NCBI GenBank assembly: GCA_002070965.1
Contig: MWEH01000170.1
Span: 1-45,543, forward strand
DNA: 45,543 nucleotides
From: Firmicutes bacterium ADurb.Bin080
GTDB taxonomy: Bacteria > Bacillota > Clostridia > Christensenellales > DTU072
Direction: 5' to 3'
Shown: piece by piece, positions 28,445-36,425 of the stretch
Position numbering within the stretch: the stretch's first letter is position 1
Layout of the letters: each line of letters begins with the position of its first letter
Notes under the pieces: generated by a model
Database searches by the model: none
What the model saw: only the letters and a program-made list of their open reading frames with translations
What the model was told of the DNA's origin: nothing
Program-made: the position numbers and the translations under genes

Positions 28445-29425
28445 TTATAATTGATCTTCCCATCCCTTTGGGATAAAGTGGGAAGAAAATATTTTTTCTG
28501 CATAATTATCCGACATTCCGGCAATATAATCCTTAATATTTACTATAGGATCATCCGAAATAGTCTTATATAGTTCAGGAATATCCTCAGGATGCGCGTA
28601 AAAATAGTCGAAAAGAATTCCCAGCATTCTAACAGCTTTCTTCTCTTCTTTTTTGGCAACTACTGAGCCATAGACTTCGTTAAACATAAACTCTCTAAGC
28701 TTTGCCATCTCTTCGCCAACTACTTCACTCATGCTAATTTCGTTTCTTCCATAGGATGCTTTTATTACATCCTTTACTAAAGAATCAATTTTCTTACCTT
28801 TTCCTTTACCCAATACACACTCTATACTAGATGGAATATCCTCCTCTTTCAATATTCCAGCTCTAACAGCATCCTCAATATCATGCGTTAAATATGCTAT
28901 TCTGTCAGAAATGCTAACAACCCGACCCTCCAATGTAATTGGGGTTTGCCCTAATCTATGATTCAATATCCCATCTCTAACCTCATAAGTAAGATTAAGT
29001 TTTTCAATTATATCAACTACCCTTAAACTCTGCTCATTATGCTCAAAATGGCCTGTTTTTGCACGAAGTACCCTTTCCCCAGCGTGTCCGAATGGAGTGT
29101 GCCCAAGATCATGACCAAGTGCGATCGCTTCCGTCAAGTCTTCATTTAGGCACAATGCCCTACTAATAGTACGAGCTATTTGAGTAACCTCCAGTGTATG
29201 AGTTAGTCGGGTTCTATAGTGATCCCCTCCTGGGGACAAAAAAACCTGCGTCTTATGTTTTAATCTTCTGAAAGACTTTGAGTGAAGTATTCTATCTCGG
29301 TCTCTTTGAAATTCTGTTCTAAGAGAACAAGGCTCAATCAATATAGCCCTACCCTTAGTGTTTATACTTTTTGTCGCATATTCGGACAAGAACTCTTCTT
29401 CAAATCTCAAATAATCTTCTTTCAT
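28445..29425 (-). CDS. dgt: dGTPase-like deoxynucleotide triphosphohydrolase
   Basis: An HD-domain protein that hydrolyses dNTPs to deoxynucleosides and triphosphate. The 326-residue protein shows the family N-terminus (SLRTEFQRDRDRILHSKSFRRLKHKTQVFL), RLTHTLEVTQIARTI, and the metal-binding HD motif ALGHDLGHTPFGHAGE. This is the short type-2 form common in Firmicutes; its substrate preference cannot be assigned. The frame opens with a TTG at 29437, and I prefer the ATG at 29425. In many Clostridia it sits with ppdK and then dnaG-rpoD. Here ppdK is upstream, but pcrA-ligA follow instead of dnaG-rpoD. Confidence 0.93.
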   Translation of the reverse strand: MKEDYLRFEEEFLSEYATKSINTKGRAILIEPCSLRTEFQRDRDRILHSKSFRRLKHKTQVFLSPGGDHYRTRLTHTLEVTQIARTISRALCLNEDLTEAIALGHDLGHTPFGHAGERVLRAKTGHFEHNEQSLRVVDIIEKLNLTYEVRDGILNHRLGQTPITLEGRVVSISDRIAYLTHDIEDAVRAGILKEEDIPSSIECVLGKGKGKKIDSLVKDVIKASYGRNEISMSEVVGEEMAKLREFMFNEVYGSVVAKKEEKKAVRMLGILFDYFYAHPEDIPELYKTISDDPIVNIKDYIAGMSDNYAEKIFSSHFIPKGWEDQL

Positions 29426-29530
29426 ATTTACATCCAAATAAAAATCAATATTACATATAATAACATAAGATAGCTAAAAATTATTAATTACTTGCACTAA
29501 AAAAATCAAATGGGTTACTATCATGCCAAA

Positions 29531-29555
29531 CAAAAAGTGCCGTCATAAACGGCAC
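29531..29555 (-). terminator. Intrinsic terminator of ppdK
   Basis: Minus strand perfect 7-bp stem GTGCCGT/ACGGCAC (29549-29555 and 29537-29543) with a 5-nt loop, followed by TTTTTG. It lies 22 bases past the ppdK stop and separates ppdK from dgt. Between it and dgt no clear promoter is seen, so dgt may depend on readthrough or a weak promoter. Confidence 0.9.
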
Positions 29556-29577
29556 CGTTTTGTAATACTTCTAAACA

Positions 29578-32199
29578 CTATTTACTACTATTGATTGCAG
29601 CCTGAGCAGCAGCAAGAATGGCTATTGGAACACGGAATGGGGAACAGGACACATAATTCAATCCAATAGAGTGGCAAAATTCAATTGTATATGGATCTCC
29701 ACCATGCTCTCCACAGATTCCTAGCTTAATTTTTGGATTGGTTGCACGCCCTTTTTCTGAAGCGAGCTTAACAAGCTCTCCTACTCCGTTCACATCCAGT
29801 CTTTGGAAAGGATCACTTTCAAATATCCTCTTTCCATAATAGAAGGGAAGGAATTTCCCAGCATCATCTCTGCTAAACCCAAATGTCATTTGCGTTAAAT
29901 CATTGGTACCAAAAGAGAAAAAGTCGGCTTCGGTTGCAATCTTGTCTGCAGTTATCGCTGCTCTTGGTATTTCTATCATTGTGCCTACGCTGTACTCAAC
30001 CTTCGTACCTGCTTCTTTCATAACTTTTTCAGCAGTTTCAACCACAACTCCCTTTACAAACGCAAGCTCTTTTACCTCGCCAACCAAAGGAATCATTATT
30101 TCTGCCTTTACATTCCCGCCCTCTTTGTTGACAGCAATAGCAGCTTCTATAACCGCCCTAGTCTGCATTTCCGCTATTTCTGGGAACGTCACTGCCAAAC
30201 GGCAACCACGATGTCCAAGCATAGGATTACTCTCTTTCAGGGATTCAACAGTCTCTTTAACTTTTTCAAATGACACGCCCAGGTCTTTTGCCAGTTCAAC
30301 CATTTCTGTATCCTTATGGGGAAGGAATTCGTGAAGAGGTGGATCTAAAAATCGAATAGTAACAGGGTTGCCCTTCATTTCCTTGTAAATCCCGATGAAA
30401 TCTTCTCTTTGCATAGGAAGCAATTTAGCTAAAGCCTTTCTTCTAGCTTCCTCAGTGTCGGCAATAATCATCTCTCTCACTGATTTAATGCGCGTTTCTT
30501 CAAAAAACATATGTTCAGTACGGCAAAGGCCTATTCCCTGAGCCCCAAATTCGTAAGCCGTTTTTGCATCCTTTGGGTTATCGGCGTTAGCGCGCACTTT
30601 TAATGTTCTAGTTGCGTTTGCCCAGTCCATAATAGTTCTAAAGTGGCCACTGATCTCCGCATTTACTGTTGGAATTGTCCCAGCATAAATATTACCAGTG
30701 CTTCCATCAATTGAAATCACATCATCTGGACCATATTTCTTCCCATTTACTGTTAAGGTTTTTTCTTCTTCATTAATGATTAGTTCTCCGCAACCAGATA
30801 CGCAACAAGTACCCATTCCACGAGCTACTACGGCTGCATGTGAGGTTAAGCCTCCCCTTGCGGTAAGAATGCCTTCTGAACAATGCATTCCTTCAATATC
30901 CTCTGGGGATGTTTCAAGTCTGACCAGAACAACTTTCTCTCCTGCTTGAGTTCTAATTTTCGCTTCTTCTGCTGAAAAAGCAATTTTTCCAGAAGCAGCT
31001 CCGGGTGACGCGGGAAGGCCGGAGGCTATTGGACTCCATTTCTTTAATTCACTAGCCGAAAATGTTGGGTGAAGAAGATCATCAAGTTGTTTTGGTTCGA
31101 TTTTCAAAAGAGCCTCTTTTTGTGAACAAAGCCCTTCTTCTACTAATTCGACCGCGACTCTAACTGCAGCTTGCGCTGTACGTTTTCCGTTTCTGGTCTG
31201 TAGCATATATAATTTTCCACGTTCGATTGTAAACTCCATATCTTGCATATCGTGAAAATACTTCTCAAGTTTATTCGCTATTTCGACAAATTGATTATAT
31301 ACTTCTGCGTTGGTCACTTTCAGGTGGTCAATAGTTGAAGGAGTCCTTATTCCTGCCACGACATCTTCGCCTTGTGCATTCATAAGATATTCCCCATATA
31401 ATTTCTTTTCGCCAGTCGATGGGTTACGAGTGAAAGCAACGCCAGTTCCTGAAGTGTCCCCCATATTACCAAATACCATTGACTGAACATTTACTGCTGT
31501 TCCCCAGTCACTGGGTATGTTATTCATTCTACGATACACATTTGCTCTTGGGTTATCCCAACTTCTAAATACAGCTTCTACCGCTCCAACTAATTGAACT
31601 TTAGGGTCTTGCGGGAATTCTTGCCCTTGGCTCTTTTTGTAGAAAGCTTTAAACCGTGAGACCAATTCTTTAAGGTCTTCCGTTTTCAAATCAGTATCCA
31701 GTTTTACTCCCCTGGATAACTTCAAATCATCAATTATTTTTTCAAAAAAGTTTTTCCCAATACCTATAACAACATCGGAATACATTTGTATAAATCTGCG
31801 ATAGCAATCATAAGCGAATCTCGGATTATCCGTTAGTCTGGCCAATCCCTCAACAGAAATATCATTTAGTCCGAGGTTTAATATTGTGTCCATCATTCCA
31901 GGCATAGATGCTCTTGCGCCACTTCTAACAGAAACTAAAAACGGGTTTTCAATGGATCCAAATTTCTTGTCAGTTTCTTTTTCAAGAATTGCCAAAGTTT
32001 TGAAAATCTCTTCATTAATTTCACTATTGATTTTTTTACCATCCTTGTAGTAGGCGGTACAAGCTTCAGTAGTAATTGTAAATCCGGGAGGTACTGGCAT
32101 CCCAAGCTTTGTCATTTCTGCAAGATTTGCTCCTTTCCCTCCAAATTTAGCCTTGTCTTTTCCGTCTGCTTCTCTAAATAAATAAACGAATTTTGTCAT
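29578..32199 (-). CDS. ppdK: Pyruvate, phosphate dikinase
   Basis: Interconverts pyruvate, ATP and phosphate with phosphoenolpyruvate, AMP and pyrophosphate; in anaerobic Clostridia it can work in either glycolytic or gluconeogenic direction. At 873 residues it has the ATP-grasp N-domain (FGGKGANLAEMTKLGMPVPPGFTI), the swinging phosphohistidine in GGLTSHAAVVARGMG near residue 455, and the C-terminal PEP barrel ending with the catalytic cysteine in LGICGEHGGDP near residue 830. The start has AGGAG and a clean promoter. The PPDK regulatory protein gene is not adjacent. Confidence 0.98.
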   Translation of the reverse strand: MTKFVYLFREADGKDKAKFGGKGANLAEMTKLGMPVPPGFTITTEACTAYYKDGKKINSEINEEIFKTLAILEKETDKKFGSIENPFLVSVRSGARASMPGMMDTILNLGLNDISVEGLARLTDNPRFAYDCYRRFIQMYSDVVIGIGKNFFEKIIDDLKLSRGVKLDTDLKTEDLKELVSRFKAFYKKSQGQEFPQDPKVQLVGAVEAVFRSWDNPRANVYRRMNNIPSDWGTAVNVQSMVFGNMGDTSGTGVAFTRNPSTGEKKLYGEYLMNAQGEDVVAGIRTPSTIDHLKVTNAEVYNQFVEIANKLEKYFHDMQDMEFTIERGKLYMLQTRNGKRTAQAAVRVAVELVEEGLCSQKEALLKIEPKQLDDLLHPTFSASELKKWSPIASGLPASPGAASGKIAFSAEEAKIRTQAGEKVVLVRLETSPEDIEGMHCSEGILTARGGLTSHAAVVARGMGTCCVSGCGELIINEEEKTLTVNGKKYGPDDVISIDGSTGNIYAGTIPTVNAEISGHFRTIMDWANATRTLKVRANADNPKDAKTAYEFGAQGIGLCRTEHMFFEETRIKSVREMIIADTEEARRKALAKLLPMQREDFIGIYKEMKGNPVTIRFLDPPLHEFLPHKDTEMVELAKDLGVSFEKVKETVESLKESNPMLGHRGCRLAVTFPEIAEMQTRAVIEAAIAVNKEGGNVKAEIMIPLVGEVKELAFVKGVVVETAEKVMKEAGTKVEYSVGTMIEIPRAAITADKIATEADFFSFGTNDLTQMTFGFSRDDAGKFLPFYYGKRIFESDPFQRLDVNGVGELVKLASEKGRATNPKIKLGICGEHGGDPYTIEFCHSIGLNYVSCSPFRVPIAILAAAQAAINSSK

Positions 32200-32244
32200 A
32201 CATTTCTCCTATTTAAAATTATTATATACATATTGATCTCAAGT

Positions 32245-32273
32245 ATTATATAATGAGAGACAATTTATATCAA
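32245..32273 (-). promoter_or_regulatory. Sigma-A-type promoter of ppdK
   Basis: Minus strand TTGATA (32268-32273), 17-bp spacer, perfect TATAAT (32245-32250), about 40 nt of leader before the ppdK ATG. Confidence 0.83.
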
Positions 32274-32342
32274 GCAAAAGACAATGCATTGGTACCGCTT
32301 AAGAACATGATAATATCTGTCAAAATATTCTTCTCGAATATT

Positions 32343-32981
32343 CTAAAGCAGTTTTTGAGCCTCTTTAATTGAATATATATGTACGGATAAATCTTCTAGA
32401 AATAAGTGGCCTATAAATACAAACATCTTAAAAAGTTCACCAGAAGTTATCTCTAGGGTGCCTAAATCAGAAGGTTCCATTCCAGAAATCGAAATGATTA
32501 AATCTTGATATTTGGACGGAATTGTATTATGAGATTTCAAATCAATTCCCAAGTCGGCAAACAAACTCGTTAAAAACCAAAGGGAAAAAATAAACGGCGA
32601 TATATCTTCGTTGTTAATATAAGCCAAAGAAATAAGCGCATTTTTCAGTTCATTCGAAGCCTCAATACCCTCCTCTGTAGTTTTCTCTAAGGCCTCTAAA
32701 ACTATCTGGGTTGCAGAATATTTTTTTATATCTTGCCAACTGCCAAGAAAACATTCTTCTACTGAGCAACCTATAATAGCATGCCTTCCACCATTTTTTG
32801 TTAAAATATACTCACCAAAACAAGGAGACGTACAAGGAAGTTTCAGCTTCGAGTTAATTTTTTTAACAGACTTTGCAGACGCTAGAATTTTCCCTTGTTC
32901 CGCCGTAACAAGGGTGATAAGCTTGTCATTTTCCTTATAATCCTCTGTTTTTACGCACAATGCCCTGTATTTAATTTCCAA
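32343..32981 (-). CDS. recO: DNA repair protein RecO, zinc-finger-less short form
   Basis: RecO anneals single strands and helps RecR load RecA on SSB-coated DNA. The N-terminal OB-fold is clear (YRALCVKTEDYKENDKLITLVTAEQGKILASAKSVKK). The C-terminal helical region is diverged. Most RecO proteins are 240-255 residues and carry a four-cysteine zinc site around the middle of the C-domain. This one is 212 residues and has no CxxC pair; the region SLFADLGIDLKSHNTIPSKYQDLI bridges where it should be. The start is a TTG with AGAGGG 5 nt upstream. It follows ybeY::era, where era-recO are normal neighbours, and that supports the call. Confidence 0.85.
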   Translation of the reverse strand: MEIKYRALCVKTEDYKENDKLITLVTAEQGKILASAKSVKKINSKLKLPCTSPCFGEYILTKNGGRHAIIGCSVEECFLGSWQDIKKYSATQIVLEALEKTTEEGIEASNELKNALISLAYINNEDISPFIFSLWFLTSLFADLGIDLKSHNTIPSKYQDLIISISGMEPSDLGTLEITSGELFKMFVFIGHLFLEDLSVHIYSIKEAQKLL

Positions 32982-33079
32982 AACAACCCTCTAAAATAAA
33001 ATGTGTAATAAATAGTTATTGTAAACTAGATTATTTAAGGCTTATACATTTTAATAAAAAATACGTAGATACAAATTCC

Positions 33080-33109
33080 CTTATACAAATGCGGTATGGC
33101 AGTGAACAA
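33080..33109 (-). promoter_or_regulatory. Possible promoter of recO
   Basis: Minus strand TTGTTC (33104-33109), 18-bp spacer, TATAAG (33080-33085) in the 164-base gap between ybeY::era and recO. The matches are imperfect, and recO could also be read from upstream. Confidence 0.4.
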
Positions 33110-33145
33110 TTCCAAAAATAAAATAATCCCTAAATTTATCGATAA

Positions 33146-34696
33146 TTATTCCCCTCTGTAGTCCGTTTTATTATATCCTAGCTTATCTAAAATATTTTCC
33201 CTCTCTCTCCAATCCTTCTGTACTCTGACCCAAAGGGTTAAGAAAACTTTTGAGCCAGCAACCAGCTCTATATCTTGTCTTGCATATGTGGAAATCTTTT
33301 TTATCATACTTCCACCCTTTCCGAGAACAATACCTTTATGACTTTCTTTTTGTACTATAATGTCCGCATCAACATTAATGACTCCATCTTCCCTTTCTTC
33401 GTATTTGTTTATTGATACGGCTATTCCATAGGGGATTTCTTCATCCAATAACCTTAACGCTTTTTCCCTAATGATCTCGGATATTACAAAGTTCATACTC
33501 CTGTCGGTATAAATATCTTCGGGAAATATTCTATCAGTGATAGGTAACAATACTTTTATCTCCGTTATCAATGGTTCCACATTCTTGCCCTTGATAGCAG
33601 AAATAGGAACAACAGCAGAAAGCCCTTGTATCTTTGAAATTTCACTTAGAATAGCAGCAACCTTTGGAGGGTCCACACGGTCAATCTTGTTGACCACCAA
33701 AACAACTTTTTTTCCTGTTTCTATATATCTTTTAACATTTTCTTGATCATAATAGTTGAAATCCTTTTCAGCGTTTGTGAGATACAACACAATATCTACT
33801 TCGTTCAGAGCGGCTGTAACAGATCTCATCATAAATTTTCCAAGTTCATTCTCCGGTTTATGCAAACCTGGAGTGTCAACAAAAATAATTTGAGAATCAT
33901 TATCGTTTCTTATCCCAAGAATCTTGTTCCTTGTTGTTTGTGGTTTCCAACTGACAATCGCGACCTTTTGTCCTACCAAATAATTAATTAAGGTCGATTT
34001 GCCTGCATTTGGTCTTCCAAGAACGGCTACAAAACCACATCTTATTTCGCCTTTCACTTCTTCAGATTTCAATTGGTCATTATTTCCTAGCGAGCTATGA
34101 AGAATTTCTTTTTTATATTCTTCAGATTTCAATTGGTCATTATTTCCTAGCGAACTATGAAGAATTTCTTTTTTATATTCTTCAGAGAAATATTGTTCCA
34201 CTGTTTTCTGGTATTCATCATCACTCATATTTCTTGAGCACCCGATAGAATCCATAATTATCTCTTGCTCTCTTTCCATTTTATCTCTATCTGTGTCATT
34301 TTGATGGTCAAAACCAAGTAGATGTAAAGCCCCGTGGATCGCCAAGAAAGATATTTCCCTTGAGATTGAGTGATTATATTCTTTTGCTTGTTGAACAGCT
34401 TTTTCAAAGCATATATATATTTCTCCAAGAATAACACCCTCAGATTCAGGATTTATATCATTTAAATAATCCTCATAATTAAAAGGAAGAGTAATCTCTA
34501 AGGAAGGGAAGGAGAGCACATCCGTAACTAAATCTATTCCCCTCGATTCACGATTAAGGTCTTTCATCTCACTGCTATCCAAAAAATCCATTTCAAGATC
34601 CACGTCGTTTATATCGATACTAAAATGAGAAAGGACGCCCTCTAAAGCGCGCCTTACCGTCATTTCATATTTATCTGCTCTATAAATTTCAATCAT
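33146..34696 (-). CDS. YbeY endoribonuclease fused to Era GTPase
   Basis: One uninterrupted frame of 516 residues carries two essential-type ribosome assembly proteins. Residues 1-165 are YbeY, with TDVLSFP (58-64), the LGEIYIC strand (90-96) and the zinc triad HGALHLLGFDH (His121, His125, His131). Residues about 216-516 are Era, with GRPNAGKS (227-234), DTPG (274-277), NKID (336-339) and a KH domain with GKGGSMIKKI (459-468). The linker (about 171-214) holds two identical 20-residue repeats plus a partial third. YbeY matures the 16S rRNA 3' end and Era binds that same end through its KH domain, so the fusion makes functional sense. No in-frame ATG with a ribosome-binding site lies in the linker; a TTG or GTG internal start cannot be excluded. 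It comes 10 bases after pgpH. dgkA and cdd, often between ybeY and era, are absent. Confidence 0.93.
   Translation of the reverse strand: MIEIYRADKYEMTVRRALEGVLSHFSIDINDVDLEMDFLDSSEMKDLNRESRGIDLVTDVLSFPSLEITLPFNYEDYLNDINPESEGVILGEIYICFEKAVQQAKEYNHSISREISFLAIHGALHLLGFDHQNDTDRDKMEREQEIIMDSIGCSRNMSDDEYQKTVEQYFSEEYKKEILHSSLGNNDQLKSEEYKKEILHSSLGNNDQLKSEEVKGEIRCGFVAVLGRPNAGKSTLINYLVGQKVAIVSWKPQTTRNKILGIRNDNDSQIIFVDTPGLHKPENELGKFMMRSVTAALNEVDIVLYLTNAEKDFNYYDQENVKRYIETGKKVVLVVNKIDRVDPPKVAAILSEISKIQGLSAVVPISAIKGKNVEPLITEIKVLLPITDRIFPEDIYTDRSMNFVISEIIREKALRLLDEEIPYGIAVSINKYEEREDGVINVDADIIVQKESHKGIVLGKGGSMIKKISTYARQDIELVAGSKVFLTLWVRVQKDWRERENILDKLGYNKTDYRGE
34058..34186 (-). repeat. 60-bp in-frame tandem repeat in the YbeY-Era linker
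   Basis: Copy 1 (34058-34117) and copy 2 (34118-34177) differ at one base (34094 versus 34154), which is a synonymous Ser change. A 9-base partial third copy follows (34178-34186). Because the unit is 60 bp it adds exactly 20 residues and keeps the frame. The short direct repeat at the edges fits duplication by slippage or unequal crossing-over. Confidence 0.97.
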
Positions 34697-34706
34697 TATT
34701 TATCTA

Positions 34707-36179
34707 CTATTTCCTTTTTTTGTGATTATCGTATTTGATTCTAGTATGATACATCGATGGGACTGCTTCAACTAGGGTATCTTCTATTATGCTCAATTCT
34801 TTGAAAGTGATTGGGCAGTCTGAGAATTGATTAGTATCCATTTTTCCTTTAATTAAGGAGTGGACAAATTTTCTAAAATCCTCCGGGTCTTCATAGTTGC
34901 CAACTGCTCTACTGGCAGCTTCTACTGTATCTGCAATCATAATGATTGCACCTATTTTTGTCCTTGGTTTTGGCCCGGGGTAACTAAACTCAATTTTATC
35001 AACGCTTTCTTCAGTATAACCCTGAGCTTTATATAAGAAGTAGTTTACCGGGGTAGTTCCATGGTGTTCAAGAGCGATATTCGCAATTACATCCGGAATA
35101 CCTCCGGCCTTAAGCATTTCATAGCCGGCAGTAACATGGCTAATTATCATAGAAACGCTGACCTCTGGGATAATATCATCGTGAGGATTATAACCCTTTT
35201 GATTCTCTATAAAATATTCAGGGTTTTTTACCTTTCCCATATCATGATAATAAGCAGCAGCCTTTGCTAATTGTGTGTCTTCATTAATTGCGTCTGCACA
35301 AAGTTCTGCAAGATTTCCGACGATTAAGCTATGGTTAAATGTTCCAGGGGCTTCCTTTACAAGTTTCTTAAGCAAAGGACTTTCTAAAGAACATAATTCT
35401 GCCATTCTAAAAACAGTGTTAACTTTAAATACATACTCCATTAAAGGTAATGTGACCATATATAGTGAAACAGACAACAGAACTGCTACCGCGGACCATA
35501 CTCCACCCATTAATACCGTATAAGAATCAGTAATTCCCGAAGCCAGATGAATTATCATGGGAATAAACGCCGTGCCAACTCCAAGAACAAATCCCATAAC
35601 AGTAAACTTAAGTCTCGTGGAGGATTTTCCTATAAGCATTATCATGAAAATAGAAACTATTATAGAGGTAAGCAATGAACCCACATTCTCGCTTAAAACA
35701 ACTGTATCCTTAAATAGAACCATATTAAGCAGAAAATATGAGTTAGAAACAATTATTTGAGTTACTACTCCGATTTTTTTATCAACCAATGTTGCAACCA
35801 ACAGTGATGCCAAAAGAACGGGAGAAATGTAAAGATTAATAAGTTCTCCAAAAGCCCAAGAACATGCGTAAGTCAATAATAATGATAGGCACACAATACC
35901 AAGCATCCTATCCCTAGACATAGCATCGTGCCTAGCATATCTGGTTGTAAAAAACAAAGTAATGAGCAAAACAAAAAAAAGCAACGCAAAAAGCAAAAAT
36001 TCAATTAGGGACTCAACATTTAGTATTTTGACAAAATAATTGAACCTCTCTAATTCGCTGAGTTTCACAAAAAAAGCCAAGACCAATGCTGTTCCCAAAA
36101 TAGTCATTATCCTTCTAAAAACTATTTTTGCAGGGACTGAACCTTCTAAACCAATCTTTTGCAGAGAATTTTTTCTCAT
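34707..36179 (-). CDS. pgpH: PgpH-type membrane HD phosphodiesterase lacking the extracellular domain
   Basis: Family members (YqfF/PgpH) hydrolyse c-di-AMP to pApA with a cytoplasmic HD domain. A usual protein has one membrane segment, a ~240-residue extracellular 7TMR-HDED domain, then seven membrane segments and the HD domain, about 700 or more residues in all. This protein has 490. The first membrane segment (about 22-38) is followed after only about 20 residues by the multi-pass region (about 58-250). The HD domain follows, with NHSLIVGNLAE, YYHDMGK (His312-Asp313) and EHHGTTPVNYFLYKA. The ATG at 36179 has GGAAGG upstream and is preferred over one 6 codons earlier. Position before ybeY is standard for this family. 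Confidence 0.88.
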   Translation of the reverse strand: MRKNSLQKIGLEGSVPAKIVFRRIMTILGTALVLAFFVKLSELERFNYFVKILNVESLIEFLLFALLFFVLLITLFFTTRYARHDAMSRDRMLGIVCLSLLLTYACSWAFGELINLYISPVLLASLLVATLVDKKIGVVTQIIVSNSYFLLNMVLFKDTVVLSENVGSLLTSIIVSIFMIMLIGKSSTRLKFTVMGFVLGVGTAFIPMIIHLASGITDSYTVLMGGVWSAVAVLLSVSLYMVTLPLMEYVFKVNTVFRMAELCSLESPLLKKLVKEAPGTFNHSLIVGNLAELCADAINEDTQLAKAAAYYHDMGKVKNPEYFIENQKGYNPHDDIIPEVSVSMIISHVTAGYEMLKAGGIPDVIANIALEHHGTTPVNYFLYKAQGYTEESVDKIEFSYPGPKPRTKIGAIIMIADTVEAASRAVGNYEDPEDFRKFVHSLIKGKMDTNQFSDCPITFKELSIIEDTLVEAVPSMYHTRIKYDNHKKRK

Positions 36180-36425
36180 TAATTCCTTCCGATTCATTAT
36201 TATACTAAGAACATTATTATACTATAATTATACCTGCAAGTCCACAAAACCAAGTCCTAACACAAACAAGTGAATATAGAGATGTATGTTTTGAATCCCA
36301 TCATTAAGTTAAGATGTATTTTATAATATTTCTATTTAGCTCGTTATTTACATCAATTGCATTTTTCAAAATAATGCGGAATAATTGAAACTCTTAACCA
36401 AAATCTATTCCTTTCATTAATTCTA

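Noticed and set aside
33146..34696. YbeY-Era as a sequencing frameshift artefact joining two genes
   Set aside because: Both domains are complete and in the same frame, the repeat is a multiple of three, and the Era part has no lost start codon or overlapping stop signal. Raw reads would still be decisive.
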